Shown here: in pieces, positions 8,629-17,986 of the stretch
Numbering within the stretch: the first letter of the stretch is position 1
Layout: each line of letters starts with the position of its first letter
Origin: Bacillota bacterium
GTDB taxonomy: Bacteria > Bacillota > Clostridia > Peptostreptococcales > Acidaminobacteraceae
Length of the DNA: 64,000 nt
Direction: 5' to 3'
NCBI GenBank assembly: GCA_020161295.1
Contig: JAIUOA010000001.1
Span: 418,158-482,157, forward strand
Program-made: the position numbers and the translations under genes
Notes under the pieces: model-generated
What the model saw: the letters and a program-made list of their open reading frames with translations, nothing else
Told to the model about the DNA's origin: nothing
Databases searched by the model: none

Positions 8629-9853
8629 AAACACTCTCAATCCATTCTATTTCTTTCTCTTTCGAGTAGTTTTCTCCATGTTCGATTTCGGTATCCAGCA
8701 GCCTTTTTAGAGCATCACCGATCATAGGACCCTCTTTGAATCCCATGTCCTTCAAATCGTCTCCAGACAGCTCTAATCGAATACCTTCCAAATGCGTTTT
8801 ATAATACGCGTAGCGTGCCTCGTTTAATACGCCTAATAGCATGGCAAAAATCACCGTTTCAGGCTCTGCCTTAACTAATTGATCGTAAAGCGGCTTCGGT
8901 TCATCCATTTTTAACATTTTGATTTTTTCACATTGTCTGGCAAGCTTTTGAACGCTTCGCTCTGCACCATCGAAGAAATCCAGCTGGCCTCGATAAGCAT
9001 ACAGAAGCGTTAAAAGTCCTTTTTTCACCTTAGCAAATGTCTCCGGATACTGGTCGTTCAACCGAACACTTAAGCCTTCGAAGCCTAAACTGCTCAGCGC
9101 TATGCCGTCATCTGACGCCTGTAGGGATGGCAGAAGTTTCCATCGAATACATTTTTCGATCATTAGCTCACCTTGGTTGGCACTGGCTAGATTCAAAAGG
9201 ATCTCTCTTACCCTCACCTTTGAGCAGCGGTCGATGATTCGTTCCTTAACGGCGTGTTCCAATGCCCTCTGCGTTTCAGTCTCCATGAAAAACCCTTTGA
9301 CAGTGGTGTATTTCACGGCCCTGAGCATACGCGTCGCATCTTCTTTAAAGCTGTCTTTATGTAGAATTCTGAGTTGTCTTTTTCGAACATCTTCTTCGAA
9401 CTTAGGATGCGAAAATGCGATTTCTAAAGGCTTATGAGCTTCCGACAAGTGACCGGTCTCACCGATAAAATTCGCGATGCTGTCTTCAGACAGTTTTACA
9501 TACCCCGTGTTCACAGTGAAATCTCGGCGGAGGATGTCATCCTCGATCGTTCCTGGAAAGACCTGAGGTAATCCACTTTGGTCGTTATAGCTTTCTTTTC
9601 TGAACGTGGCAAGATCGATTTGCTTCCCTTCTAGGGTTGTGCTTAGGGTACCAAATAATGAGCACTCAAAATCCCACCCGGTCATCAGTGCCCTGAGCTG
9701 GTCCAACTCACCACTGGTGACCAAATCAAAATCGTCGGAAAGCTCCCCAAGCAATGCATCCCTGACACAACCACCAACAAAATAGAGTTCGATTGCCAGT
9801 TTTTTTTGTGCTAGAAGCAGCGCGTTGAAAAAAGTCGATAAATTCTTCGCCAT
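8609..9853 (-). CDS. cca: CCA-adding enzyme / poly(A) polymerase family nucleotidyltransferase
   Basis: Class II nucleotidyltransferase that completes or repairs tRNA 3' CCA ends. The head domain shows VGGCVRDALLGELSDDFDLVTSG, with the GG and the DxD metal-binding pair, then RRDFTVNT and RMLRAVKY of the neck. The ATG at 9853 is preceded by GGAGG; the frame extends 12 codons further without a ribosome site. At 414 residues it is CCA-enzyme sized. Whether it adds the full CCA or only part of it, as in split A-/CC-adding enzymes, cannot be told. Confidence 0.9.
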   Translation of the reverse strand: MAKNLSTFFNALLLAQKKLAIELYFVGGCVRDALLGELSDDFDLVTSGELDQLRALMTGWDFECSLFGTLSTTLEGKQIDLATFRKESYNDQSGLPQVFPGTIEDDILRRDFTVNTGYVKLSEDSIANFIGETGHLSEAHKPLEIAFSHPKFEEDVRKRQLRILHKDSFKEDATRMLRAVKYTTVKGFFMETETQRALEHAVKERIIDRCSKVRVREILLNLASANQGELMIEKCIRWKLLPSLQASDDGIALSSLGFEGLSVRLNDQYPETFAKVKKGLLTLLYAYRGQLDFFDGAERSVQKLARQCEKIKMLKMDEPKPLYDQLVKAEPETVIFAMLLGVLNEARYAYYKTHLEGIRLELSGDDLKDMGFKEGPMIGDALKRLLDTEIEHGENYSKEKEIEWIESVYDEYGH

Positions 9854-9897
9854 AAAAAGTCCTCCGAAACCATTATACCCTCCAAACACGCAGATGA

Positions 9898-9930
9898 CAA
9901 TTGAAAACGCCAGTGACAGGCACTGGCGTT
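9898..9930 (-). terminator. rho-independent terminator after pdp
   Basis: A perfect 10-bp stem (9906-9915 with 9921-9930, AACGCCAGTG) and a 5-base loop lie 9 bases past the pdp stop, followed on the minus strand by TTTTCAATT. It separates the deoB-pdp unit from cca. Confidence 0.75.
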
Positions 9931-9938
9931 AATGCTTA

Positions 9939-11240
9939 CTATTCTACGATTTCATAGATATATTTCACCGGTTCAGGTTTATGGCTACTGATGACAAATG
10001 CAGACCTCACGATTCTTTCAGCCTCTATTGTCTTTTCTGAATTGGTATGAAGGACACATAGGACATCGCCCAAATTCACATGGTCTCCCATTTTCTTTTT
10101 AAGGGTGATTCCCGCAGCAAAATCGATGACATCTTCCTTACTGCTTCTGCCAGCTCCCAGCATCATGGCTGAAAGGCCGACCTTCTCAGCATCAAACCCT
10201 GCTACATAGCCTTCAAGGTCGGATTTGACTTCGATATGGAAATTCGCCTGAGGTAACAGCTCCGGTTTAGACACCACTTCAGAATTACCGCCCTGGATTT
10301 CCACGAACTTTTTAAGGAGAGCGATGGCCTCGCCTGAAGCGATGATGGTTTCAAAGTGCTTTCTAGCCGACGCGATATCGGTAAAGGCCCCACCTAAAAC
10401 AGCCATGTAAGATGCGATGGTCAGCGCGACTTCCGTTTCATCCTCTGCGCCATGACCACTTAATACTTCGATCGCTTCTCTAATCTCGTTAGCATTTCCC
10501 ACTTCATGCCCTAATGGCTGATCCATATTGGTGATGACGGCCACAGTGCGTCTACCTAATGTTTTTCCGATGCCAACCATGGTCTTGGCGAGTTCTCTCG
10601 CCTCTTCTAGGGACTTCATAAAGGCGCCAGAGCCCACTTTGACATCTAAGACGATGGCATCACTGCCAGCAGCGATTTTTTTACTCATGATGGAGCTGGC
10701 GATAAGCGGGATACTGTCCACTGTGCTGGTAACGTCTCTAAGCGCATACAGCTTCTTATCCGCTGGCGTTAAATTTCCTGACTGTCCGACGATGGCCATT
10801 TTATAGGTGTTGACGTTTTTGATGAAATCTTCACTAGAGAGCTCGACCTTAAAGCCCTCGATGGATTCAAGCTTATCGATGGTTCCGCCTGTGTGACCAA
10901 GCCCTCTGCCGGACATTTTCGCCACAGGAACCCCCACAGAGGCTACCAGCGGAATGACGATTAGACTGATTTTATCACCGACACCGCCTGTGGAATGTTT
11001 GTCTACTTTAATGCCTTCGATGGCACTTAGGTCAACCGTGTCGCCAGAATAAACCATGGCGTTGGTCAAATCGGCGATTTCTTCCGTATCCATGCCTTTA
11101 AAATAGATGGCCATTAATAATGCAGAGGCTTGATAATCAGGGATTTCACCTTTTGTGTAACCGAAGATGAAAAACTCGATTTCCTCTTTGGTTAAACGTT
11201 CCCCTAATTTTTTCTTATTGATAATATCGACTATGCGCAT
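9939..11240 (-). CDS. pdp: pyrimidine-nucleoside (thymidine) phosphorylase
   Basis: Phosphorolyses uridine, thymidine or deoxyuridine to the base and (deoxy)ribose-1-phosphate. The 433 residues contain the family signature SGRGLGHTGGTIDKLES and the phosphate-binding KHSTGGVGDK. It lies 12 bases downstream of deoB, whose product isomerises the sugar-1-phosphate, so the pair forms a nucleoside-salvage unit. DeoA-type and Pdp-type enzymes are close; the Gram-positive Pdp is the likelier assignment. Confidence 0.94.
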   Translation of the reverse strand: MRIVDIINKKKLGERLTKEEIEFFIFGYTKGEIPDYQASALLMAIYFKGMDTEEIADLTNAMVYSGDTVDLSAIEGIKVDKHSTGGVGDKISLIVIPLVASVGVPVAKMSGRGLGHTGGTIDKLESIEGFKVELSSEDFIKNVNTYKMAIVGQSGNLTPADKKLYALRDVTSTVDSIPLIASSIMSKKIAAGSDAIVLDVKVGSGAFMKSLEEARELAKTMVGIGKTLGRRTVAVITNMDQPLGHEVGNANEIREAIEVLSGHGAEDETEVALTIASYMAVLGGAFTDIASARKHFETIIASGEAIALLKKFVEIQGGNSEVVSKPELLPQANFHIEVKSDLEGYVAGFDAEKVGLSAMMLGAGRSSKEDVIDFAAGITLKKKMGDHVNLGDVLCVLHTNSEKTIEAERIVRSAFVISSHKPEPVKYIYEIVE

Positions 11241-11252
11241 GTCTGCCTCCGT

Positions 11253-12422
11253 TTATAATATTTCTGATTTAAAGCTCATGCCGTATGGCGTTGCTGGAAT
11301 ATTCAGGATGTCTGAGACGGTGGCCGCTACATCGGCAAAAGTTTTTCGGGTGCCAATATTTGCGCCTGCCTTTACCTGTTCTCCATAGATGAGAATGGGT
11401 ATATACTCACGGGTATGGTCACTGCCGATATAAGCAGGATCGTTTCCATGGTCTGCTAATATAATCAGTAAATCTGAAGCTTTCATCGACGACATGATTT
11501 CTGGAAGTCTTGCATCCACTTCTTCAAGCGCTTTTCTATAACCAGCGACATCACGTCGGTGACCATATTTAGCGTCGAAATCCACCAGGTTGGTAAACAG
11601 GATTCCTTCAAATGATTCTTTCAGGTATTTAATGGTCTGGTCGACACCATCCATGTTATCTTTCGTGTGAACATCTTCCGTAATGCCTTCGCCATCGTAG
11701 ATATCGACGATTTTACCCACGGCCTTCACCTCAAGACCCGCTTCCTTTGCGAAATCCAAAACGGTTTTATCATAAGGCTTAATACTATAATCCCTGCGGT
11801 TGCTTGTACGCTGATAGTTACCCGGCGTGCCTACGAAAGATCTCGCGATGACACGTGCCACCTGATCCTCACCCATCAGCATTTCTCTGGCGATTTGGCA
11901 CATGTTATAAAGCTCTTCTAACGGAATCACTTCTTCATGTGCCGCGATTTGAAATACGCTGTCTGCCGATGTATAAACGATGGGATTACCTGTGCGCACA
12001 TGCTCCTCACCTAGCTCGTCTAAAACCACTGTGCCAGAAGCAGGCTTATTGCATAATACTTTTCTGCCCGTTTTTTTCTCAAACTCATCGATGATGTGTT
12101 TCGGAAAACCATCGGGATACGTTTTAAAAGGCTGCTCAATATACAGGCCAGCAATCTCCCAGTGACCGGTCGTCGTGTCCTTTCCATTAGAAGCCTCAAG
12201 CGAACGCCCGAAAGCCGCGATAGGTTTTTCTGTTGCTTCGATGGCATCTACGCCTTCAATGTTGCCAATCCCCATTTTTTTGAGGTTCGGAATTTTAAAA
12301 TCATCCGTTGATTTTGCGATATTTCCCAGTGTGTTGACACCCACATCACCAAATTTTTCAGCATCTGGTAATGCACCAATACCGACACTGTCGAGCACGA
12401 ATAGTACGACGCGATTAATCAT
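11253..12422 (-). CDS. deoB: phosphopentomutase
   Basis: Interconverts (deoxy)ribose-1- and -5-phosphate. An alkaline-phosphatase-superfamily metalloenzyme with the N-terminal LFVLDSVGIGALPDA metal/nucleophile region, SNGKDTTTGHWE (phosphothreonine site) and the C-terminal LADHGNDPAYIGSDHTREYIP metal motif. The ATG at 12422 follows GGAGGAAACAA and gives 389 residues. The in-frame extension to 12461 has no ribosome site. It is the first gene of the deoB-pdp pair. Confidence 0.95.
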   Translation of the reverse strand: MINRVVLFVLDSVGIGALPDAEKFGDVGVNTLGNIAKSTDDFKIPNLKKMGIGNIEGVDAIEATEKPIAAFGRSLEASNGKDTTTGHWEIAGLYIEQPFKTYPDGFPKHIIDEFEKKTGRKVLCNKPASGTVVLDELGEEHVRTGNPIVYTSADSVFQIAAHEEVIPLEELYNMCQIAREMLMGEDQVARVIARSFVGTPGNYQRTSNRRDYSIKPYDKTVLDFAKEAGLEVKAVGKIVDIYDGEGITEDVHTKDNMDGVDQTIKYLKESFEGILFTNLVDFDAKYGHRRDVAGYRKALEEVDARLPEIMSSMKASDLLIILADHGNDPAYIGSDHTREYIPILIYGEQVKAGANIGTRKTFADVAATVSDILNIPATPYGMSFKSEIL

Positions 12423-12471
12423 TTGTTTCCTCCTGTCAATTTGTAATCTAAAAACCATCATTCACTGTTGA

Positions 12472-12505
12472 TAAAATAAAAAAAGAAGAGCCTGAATCAG
12501 GCTCT
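12472..12505 (-). terminator. rho-independent terminator of xerD
   Basis: AGAGCCTGA (12487-12495) pairs with TCAGGCTCT (12497-12505), and the minus strand continues with a run of T residues. The stem overlaps the last codons of xerD, so coding and termination share bases. Confidence 0.85.
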
Positions 12506-13387
12506 AGGATGTGTTTTCTCATAGATGTCTCTTAGCTTGGAATTCGACATTTCAAGATAGATTTGAGTCGTGGCCACATCTGAGTGACCCAACATCTCTT
12601 GAACTGCTTTTACATCTGCTCCATTTTGAATTAAATGAAAGGCAAAAGAATGACGCAGCGTGTGTGGCGTAATGGTTTTATTGATTCCCGCCTCATCTGA
12701 ATAGCGTTTAACCACTTTCCAAAAGCCTTGTCTCGTCAGCTTTTTTCCATAATAATTCACAAATAGTGCATCTTCGTCCCCGTTGACCAAATACCCTCTG
12801 CCATCCTTCAAGTACATGTCAATCGCTTTTGATGCCATCGTCCCCAGTGGAATCACCCTTGTTTTGGTGTGATTTTTGCACTTGATATATCCCATGGCTG
12901 TATTGACATCTGAGAGAGAAAGAGAAATGAGTTCAGAAACGCGAATTCCAGTGGCATAGAGCAGCTCGATCATCGCTTTATCCCTTTTGCCTATCGATGT
13001 TCTTAAATCAGGCTTTGCTAAAATCCTTTCCACCTCATCAAGTGTCAACACTTGCGGAAGCTTTCGATCCATTTTCGGCGCTTCAAGCTCCGTTGATGGA
13101 TTGATTTCTACATAACCCTTGTTGTGTAAAAACGAATAGAAGGTACGCAAAGAAGCGATGGTTCTGGAAATCGTGGCATTTGCTTTTCCGATTTTTTTTA
13201 GGTGAATCATGTAGGTTAACAAATCCACATGGGATACGCCTAAATAGCATTCGATTCCTTGAGTGGCCAAATAGTGTCCAAAAAACTTGATGTCGCGACG
13301 ATATGACTGCAACGTATTATCAGAGAGTTTCTTATGTTCAACTAAATAGACTTCATATTCGTTTATGTAACGGTTAATCTTCTCCAT
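12497..13387 (-). CDS. xerD: site-specific tyrosine recombinase, XerD-like
   Basis: Resolves chromosome dimers at dif together with a XerC partner. The 296 residues hold a SAM-like N-terminal core-binding domain (about 1-95) and the catalytic domain. The active-site set is complete: R149 (TGIRVSEL), K175, H242 and R245 (HTLRHS), H268 (GHSD) and Y277. Length and motifs fit a housekeeping Xer protein rather than a phage integrase, and there is no sign of an attachment site beside it. Confidence 0.9.
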   Translation of the reverse strand: MEKINRYINEYEVYLVEHKKLSDNTLQSYRRDIKFFGHYLATQGIECYLGVSHVDLLTYMIHLKKIGKANATISRTIASLRTFYSFLHNKGYVEINPSTELEAPKMDRKLPQVLTLDEVERILAKPDLRTSIGKRDKAMIELLYATGIRVSELISLSLSDVNTAMGYIKCKNHTKTRVIPLGTMASKAIDMYLKDGRGYLVNGDEDALFVNYYGKKLTRQGFWKVVKRYSDEAGINKTITPHTLRHSFAFHLIQNGADVKAVQEMLGHSDVATTQIYLEMSNSKLRDIYEKTHPRA

Positions 13388-13454
13388 ATATATACCCCTA
13401 TTTTAACGATTTCACATGAATTTTAAAGACAAATCATCATCTTTTGTATGTTTT

Positions 13455-14645
13455 TTACAACTGCGACGCCTTGATCGACTTCTTCTGAGCGTACATTTCT
13501 TCATCGGCTTCATGCACTAAGCTCAGCATAGTGGTATGCTTGGCAGGGTTATATTGCGTAATTCCCACACTGGCACTTACTTTGAAACCACACTTTCCAG
13601 ACAGGTTGACCTTTAAGAATTCTTCTGTAATTCTTCTCCAAACACGCGAAGCTTGAGCCTTATTGCAACGTGTAAATACGATAAGAAACTCGTCGCCACC
13701 GAGTCTTGCCACCACATCGAACTCTCTCAGTGAGGCGTGAATCGTATCGCTGATGACCTTAATGAGCTTATCGCCTTCTTTATGTCCAAACTGATCATTC
13801 ACTGCTTTCAGATCGTTTACGTCCACATAGGCAATCGTCAAGTCGAACTTGTATTGGACTGCTCTTGCCATTTCTGCTTTTAAGTGCTGCAATCCCGCTT
13901 CACGACTGAGTGCACCTGTCATCAAATCCGTTTCAGCTTTAAATTTGTAATTTTCTAAATTTTTATCCACGATAAACTGTCTATTGATGATAACGACTAA
14001 AAACAATGAGGTCAAGGAAACGAATGCGTAGGTTATAAGGAAATAACCATTATAGCGCTCTACACCAGGCGTATTGATGATTCCGCCAGCTGAAAATTCC
14101 ACCATATTGATAAATGTCATCCTCTGGTATGCAAAAACCAGCGCAAACAAAACGACATTTGAAAACAGCATCATGCGATCAAATTTGAAATTCGTACCAG
14201 ATACCTTTTTAAACAGCCTTACGATGACTTTATAGTACCCGAGCAAAGCAAACACCAAAAGAATGTAAATAATATTGGCCGTTAGATTACCCGAGGCAAA
14301 TATCGCTCTAAAATCCACCACATCCGATGCTATAAGCAATGTAAGGTTAGATGCCCCCATGGATCCTAAAAGCGTGATAACGTATAAAAACAAAACCGAC
14401 ATCGATGAAACAAACATGGAGTTCTTATAAAAGACAATCAAAATCATCATCAAAGACGCATAATACACCAATACGTGTTCTATACTTGATACATTATAAA
14501 TCGTCATGAACGTACTTAAATAAAGCACCGTTATCCCGTGCTTGGTCTTAGGTTGTTTTTTCAGTTTTGGAATGAGCCTTGATAGGACATAAAGCGTCAT
14601 TAAGGCTGCGATGAAACTGTAAAACAATCTGATGAACCCATCCAT
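13455..14645 (-). CDS. membrane-bound diguanylate cyclase (GGDEF)
   Basis: Makes cyclic di-GMP. The first 225 residues contain about seven to eight hydrophobic segments, an integral membrane sensor of no recognised family. A GGDEF domain follows (about 235-396) with an intact active site GGDEF at 316-320. An RxxD inhibitory site sits five residues before it (R307, D310), so product feedback is expected. It begins 13 bases after recN and so may be carried on the argR-recN transcript. Together with the GGDEF relic at the right end of the window it points to c-di-GMP signalling in this organism. Confidence 0.9.
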   Translation of the reverse strand: MDGFIRLFYSFIAALMTLYVLSRLIPKLKKQPKTKHGITVLYLSTFMTIYNVSSIEHVLVYYASLMMILIVFYKNSMFVSSMSVLFLYVITLLGSMGASNLTLLIASDVVDFRAIFASGNLTANIIYILLVFALLGYYKVIVRLFKKVSGTNFKFDRMMLFSNVVLFALVFAYQRMTFINMVEFSAGGIINTPGVERYNGYFLITYAFVSLTSLFLVVIINRQFIVDKNLENYKFKAETDLMTGALSREAGLQHLKAEMARAVQYKFDLTIAYVDVNDLKAVNDQFGHKEGDKLIKVISDTIHASLREFDVVARLGGDEFLIVFTRCNKAQASRVWRRITEEFLKVNLSGKCGFKVSASVGITQYNPAKHTTMLSLVHEADEEMYAQKKSIKASQL

Positions 14646-14658
14646 AAAACTGCCTCAA

Positions 14659-16338
14659 TTACTGTTTTTTACCAGCTGCTGAAGCAAGCATTTCACGTGC
14701 GTGAGTGGTGGTCAACTCCGTTAACGACGCACCTCCAACCAAACGGCTAATTTCCAGCTCTATAGCTGAAGCATCCAATTTGATCAATCTGGTTTCAGTC
14801 GATTGGCCATCATCCGCTTTCTCTATTAGATAATGATGGTCGGCAAAGACGGCGATTTGAGGTAAATGCGTAATACAGATGATTTGGCATGTCCTTGAAA
14901 GCCGCGATAGTTTTTCCCCCACAATATTGGCTGTTATGCCACTAATGCCTGCATCCACTTCATCAAAAACCAATGTGGGAACCTGATCGATCTGACCCAG
15001 TACAATCTTGATTCCTAGCATGACTCTTGATAGTTCTCCACCTGAAACAACCTTTTTAAGCGGCCTGAAAGGCTGCCCTATATTGGTCGAAATGACGAAC
15101 TCAATGTCATCCATCCCCTTAGCAGAGGCTTGTCGCAGTGCGTCAATTTCAACCTTAAACGTCGTCGTTTTCATGTTGAGTTGTTGAAGTTCCGTTTCTA
15201 AAGAGGCTTCAAAACGCTTAGACGCTTCACTTCTTAAGGCGGTAAGCTTAGAAGCCAATTGTTGATATGTCTGGTTTTCCAAATCAAGTTCATGGCGAAC
15301 CACATTGATTTGTTCTTCCAGCTGTTCGTAGGTGGCACGCTCGACGGTCAATCGCATTAGATTTTCGAGTATGTCTTCAATCGTCTTTCCATACTTCGAT
15401 TTCAAAGCATTGATTTCATCGAGGCGACGCTCAACCTGATGGTGCCTTTCAGGATCTCGTTCCAGCTTTTCGCGATAATGTGAAAGGTCACTGGTTAAAT
15501 CTTCCATTATGTAGTACAGGTCCTTTAAACGCGCAGAAAAACCCTCCATGGACTCGCTGAAGCCTTCGAGCTTTCGGAACTGTCCATTGATCTGCGACAA
15601 TGCACCTGAGGCGCCGTCACCATACTCACCGCTAAGCCACTGTGTGGCCGCATCGACAGCAGCCCTAATTTGTTCTAAATGGCCTAAATACTCAAACTCT
15701 TTCTCGAGTGCGATATCCTCCCCCACAGAAAGCTTCGCTTGCTCGATTTCATTGATTTGGTAATTCAAAAAATCCATTTGCTTGTTGCGATTTTGTCCCA
15801 TTTCCTCAAGTGACAGCAGCTTATGACTTAACAGCTGCATCTTTGAATAGGATTCAGTCGTTTGCTGTCTGACATTCAGCAGCGTTTCACCACCGAAAGC
15901 ATCCAGCAGTTCAAGCTGTTGATCTTTCTCTAATAGGGATTGGTGTTCATTTTGACCATGAATGCCTATCAATTGATCTGTCAACCTTCTGAGCTGGTTC
16001 AAAGTGACGACTTGACCATTGACTCTGGATAGACTTTTCCCCTTGGTCTGAATCTCTCGCGTGATGATGAGGATTTCTTCATCACTAGGAATATCCAGTT
16101 CCTCTAATAGCGGTTCAAGGCGATCATCCCCCATAAAGCTCGCACGAATCACAGCCTTTTCAGCACCTAGACGCACTGCATCCTTATTAGCGGGTGCACC
16201 TAGAACCATGTTGATGGCACCGAGTACCATGGATTTCCCTGCTCCTGTTTCACCGGTTAAGATATTAAAACCTTCATCAAATCTCAACTTTACGTCTCGA
16301 ATCAGTATAAAATCCTTAATGCTCAATTCGACAATCAT
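14659..16338 (-). CDS. recN: DNA repair protein RecN
   Basis: SMC-like ATPase acting in double-strand-break repair. The Walker A motif GETGAGKS lies at about 29-36, a long coiled-coil middle covers 150-370, and the C-terminal half has SGGELSRVMLGIK (ABC signature) and TLVFDEVDAGISG (Walker B). At 559 residues it has normal length. It follows argR by 24 bases, the usual Firmicutes neighbour. Confidence 0.95.
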   Translation of the reverse strand: MIVELSIKDFILIRDVKLRFDEGFNILTGETGAGKSMVLGAINMVLGAPANKDAVRLGAEKAVIRASFMGDDRLEPLLEELDIPSDEEILIITREIQTKGKSLSRVNGQVVTLNQLRRLTDQLIGIHGQNEHQSLLEKDQQLELLDAFGGETLLNVRQQTTESYSKMQLLSHKLLSLEEMGQNRNKQMDFLNYQINEIEQAKLSVGEDIALEKEFEYLGHLEQIRAAVDAATQWLSGEYGDGASGALSQINGQFRKLEGFSESMEGFSARLKDLYYIMEDLTSDLSHYREKLERDPERHHQVERRLDEINALKSKYGKTIEDILENLMRLTVERATYEQLEEQINVVRHELDLENQTYQQLASKLTALRSEASKRFEASLETELQQLNMKTTTFKVEIDALRQASAKGMDDIEFVISTNIGQPFRPLKKVVSGGELSRVMLGIKIVLGQIDQVPTLVFDEVDAGISGITANIVGEKLSRLSRTCQIICITHLPQIAVFADHHYLIEKADDGQSTETRLIKLDASAIELEISRLVGGASLTELTTTHAREMLASAAGKKQ

Positions 16339-16362
16339 GGTTCCTCCTGGATTGAATGGCTG

Positions 16363-16812
16363 TTAGATTAAGAGCTCCTTGAATTGCTTCATTAGTTCTG
16401 GTACCGTATCTTGATCCTTTACGACCAGAAAGATGGTATCATCTCCAGCGATGCTCCCGACGATTTGCTTCAGATTAAGGGCGTCGATGGAAACTGCAGC
16501 AGCACTTGCAGAACCCACAAGCGTTTTAATGACGATTATGTTTCCTGCATGATCGATGGAAGTCACTGAGTTTCTAAATATTTTTAAGAAACGGTCATTG
16601 ACCACACCTTCTTTTTCTCGGATGGAGGCGTATTTATATCGCCCGTCCTTGGTCAGTACTTTGATGAGCCGCATTTCTTTGATGTCGCGAGATACCGTCG
16701 CTTGAGTCACCTGAAATCCAGCGGCTCTCAGCTCGTTCGCCAGTTCATCCTGGGTCTCAATATCTCTGTTCTCGATGATTTCAAAAATTTTCGAATGTCT
16801 AGAGTATTTCAT
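16363..16812 (-). CDS. argR: arginine repressor ArgR/AhrC
   Basis: Arginine-responsive regulator. The N-terminal winged helix (residues 1-70, with ATVSRDIKEM) binds ARG boxes. The C-terminal domain carries the hexamer/arginine-binding GSIAGDDTIF motif. The ATG at 16812 follows GGGGGA by 7 bases and gives 149 residues, the family length. Given the ornithine-fermentation operon in this window, arginine-to-ornithine flux could connect the two, but no ArgR operator was identified near that operon. Confidence 0.93.
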   Translation of the reverse strand: MKYSRHSKIFEIIENRDIETQDELANELRAAGFQVTQATVSRDIKEMRLIKVLTKDGRYKYASIREKEGVVNDRFLKIFRNSVTSIDHAGNIIVIKTLVGSASAAAVSIDALNLKQIVGSIAGDDTIFLVVKDQDTVPELMKQFKELLI

Positions 16813-16876
16813 AATCATTCCCCCAATAGAAGTATTATATAACATTATTAATTTACTGTAAAATACTTACTGAGCA

Positions 16877-17428
16877 CTACCAGATGAAAATACTGACGAG
16901 TCCAAATCCTATTATATAAATCAAAGGATGCTTTTGCGTCTTTCGAATAATCAGTAACGAAATACAAAAAAGCGCTAGCGCTTTATAATCGATCCCCTGC
17001 CAAAATGAAAGAAGTTTTCCCTGATCGTGTTCATATATCGACACCAGTGCTACCTGGATGATGGATGTGCCGATTAATCCGATAACGGTTGCTTTAAGAC
17101 CGACAAATGCCGCTGTAATATAGGGATGCTTTTTATATTTATAGAGCACTTTGGAAAGGGCGATTGCCATGAAAAAGGCAGGTAACACCACTGCGATGGA
17201 CATCACGACTGCGCCGTAAACACCAAACTCCCTATAACCGATGTAGGTGGCCATGTTGATGGCGATCGGCCCAGGCGTCGACTGTGATATGGCGATTAAA
17301 TCTGCAAACTGGACGGCCGTTAACCAACCATTCTCCACTGCGACATCCTGAAGCAAAGGTATCATCGCAAGTCCGCCACCATAGGTGAAAGCACCGATTT
17401 TTATGAATTCAAAAAGCATTTTAATCAT
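16877..17428 (-). CDS. chromate transporter, CHR half-size subunit
   Basis: A 183-residue membrane protein with the CHR-domain start FIKIGAFTYGGGLAMIPLLQ and the motif SQSTPGPIAINMATYIGYR, plus about five hydrophobic segments. In CHR families two such halves form a transporter exporting chromate, although many have other, unknown anion substrates. It overlaps its partner by four bases. The pair sits between tlyA and argR, where many Firmicutes carry the NAD kinase gene. Confidence 0.87.
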   Translation of the reverse strand: MIKMLFEFIKIGAFTYGGGLAMIPLLQDVAVENGWLTAVQFADLIAISQSTPGPIAINMATYIGYREFGVYGAVVMSIAVVLPAFFMAIALSKVLYKYKKHPYITAAFVGLKATVIGLIGTSIIQVALVSIYEHDQGKLLSFWQGIDYKALALFCISLLIIRKTQKHPLIYIIGFGLVSIFIW

Positions 17429-17973
17429 CTTCCCACCCGCTCTCTATAGATGATGACTCCAAAGAATCCACCTATCAGGATGACGATGATCGGGTTAAGA
17501 ATCCCACCCATGACCATGGCGAAAGACAATCCAGCGATTAACAATGTTTTACGGTCGAAAACTGCCACTTTATATAGCCTCGTAAAGGAGTCGATCAATA
17601 ACGCAAGCACGACGACGCGAATCCCTTTAAAAGCATTTTGCACCGCCTCGATATTTTCAAACTGCTTAAATACCATGGCGATTAAAGTAATCATAATGAT
17701 GGATGGCATGATGACACCAAGTACGCTTACTGTGGCGCCACGTTTTCGTTCCAGGCGGTAACCGATTAGGGCTGCCGCATTGGAGGCGATGACACCAGGT
17801 AATGTTTGTGCCAGCGTATAGCACTCCATAACCTCATCCATAGAGATGAGCTCACGATCCTTTACCAGCTCCTGCTCAACGATGGGAAGCATGGCGTAGC
17901 CTCCTCCGATTGTAAAAAGCCCTACTTTAAAAAAGGCATAATACAAGCGAAGAAGTCGTTTTATTCCAGTCAT
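17425..17973 (-). CDS. chromate transporter, CHR half-size subunit
   Basis: Partner of the preceding half (ATGA overlap). The 182 residues start with FFKVGLFTIGGGYAMLPIVEQE and contain TLAQTLPGVIASNAAALIGYR, the CHR motif pair in the same places as in its neighbour. The two halves are paralogs with expected opposite membrane topology. Substrate is inferred from family only. Confidence 0.87.
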   Translation of the reverse strand: MTGIKRLLRLYYAFFKVGLFTIGGGYAMLPIVEQELVKDRELISMDEVMECYTLAQTLPGVIASNAAALIGYRLERKRGATVSVLGVIMPSIIMITLIAMVFKQFENIEAVQNAFKGIRVVVLALLIDSFTRLYKVAVFDRKTLLIAGLSFAMVMGGILNPIIVILIGGFFGVIIYRERVGR

Positions 17974-17986
17974 TTTAATCTCCTTA

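Noticed and set aside
12497..13387. The tyrosine recombinase as integrase of a mobile element
   Set aside because: Length and motifs fit XerD, neighbours are housekeeping genes, and no attachment repeat or cargo is visible.
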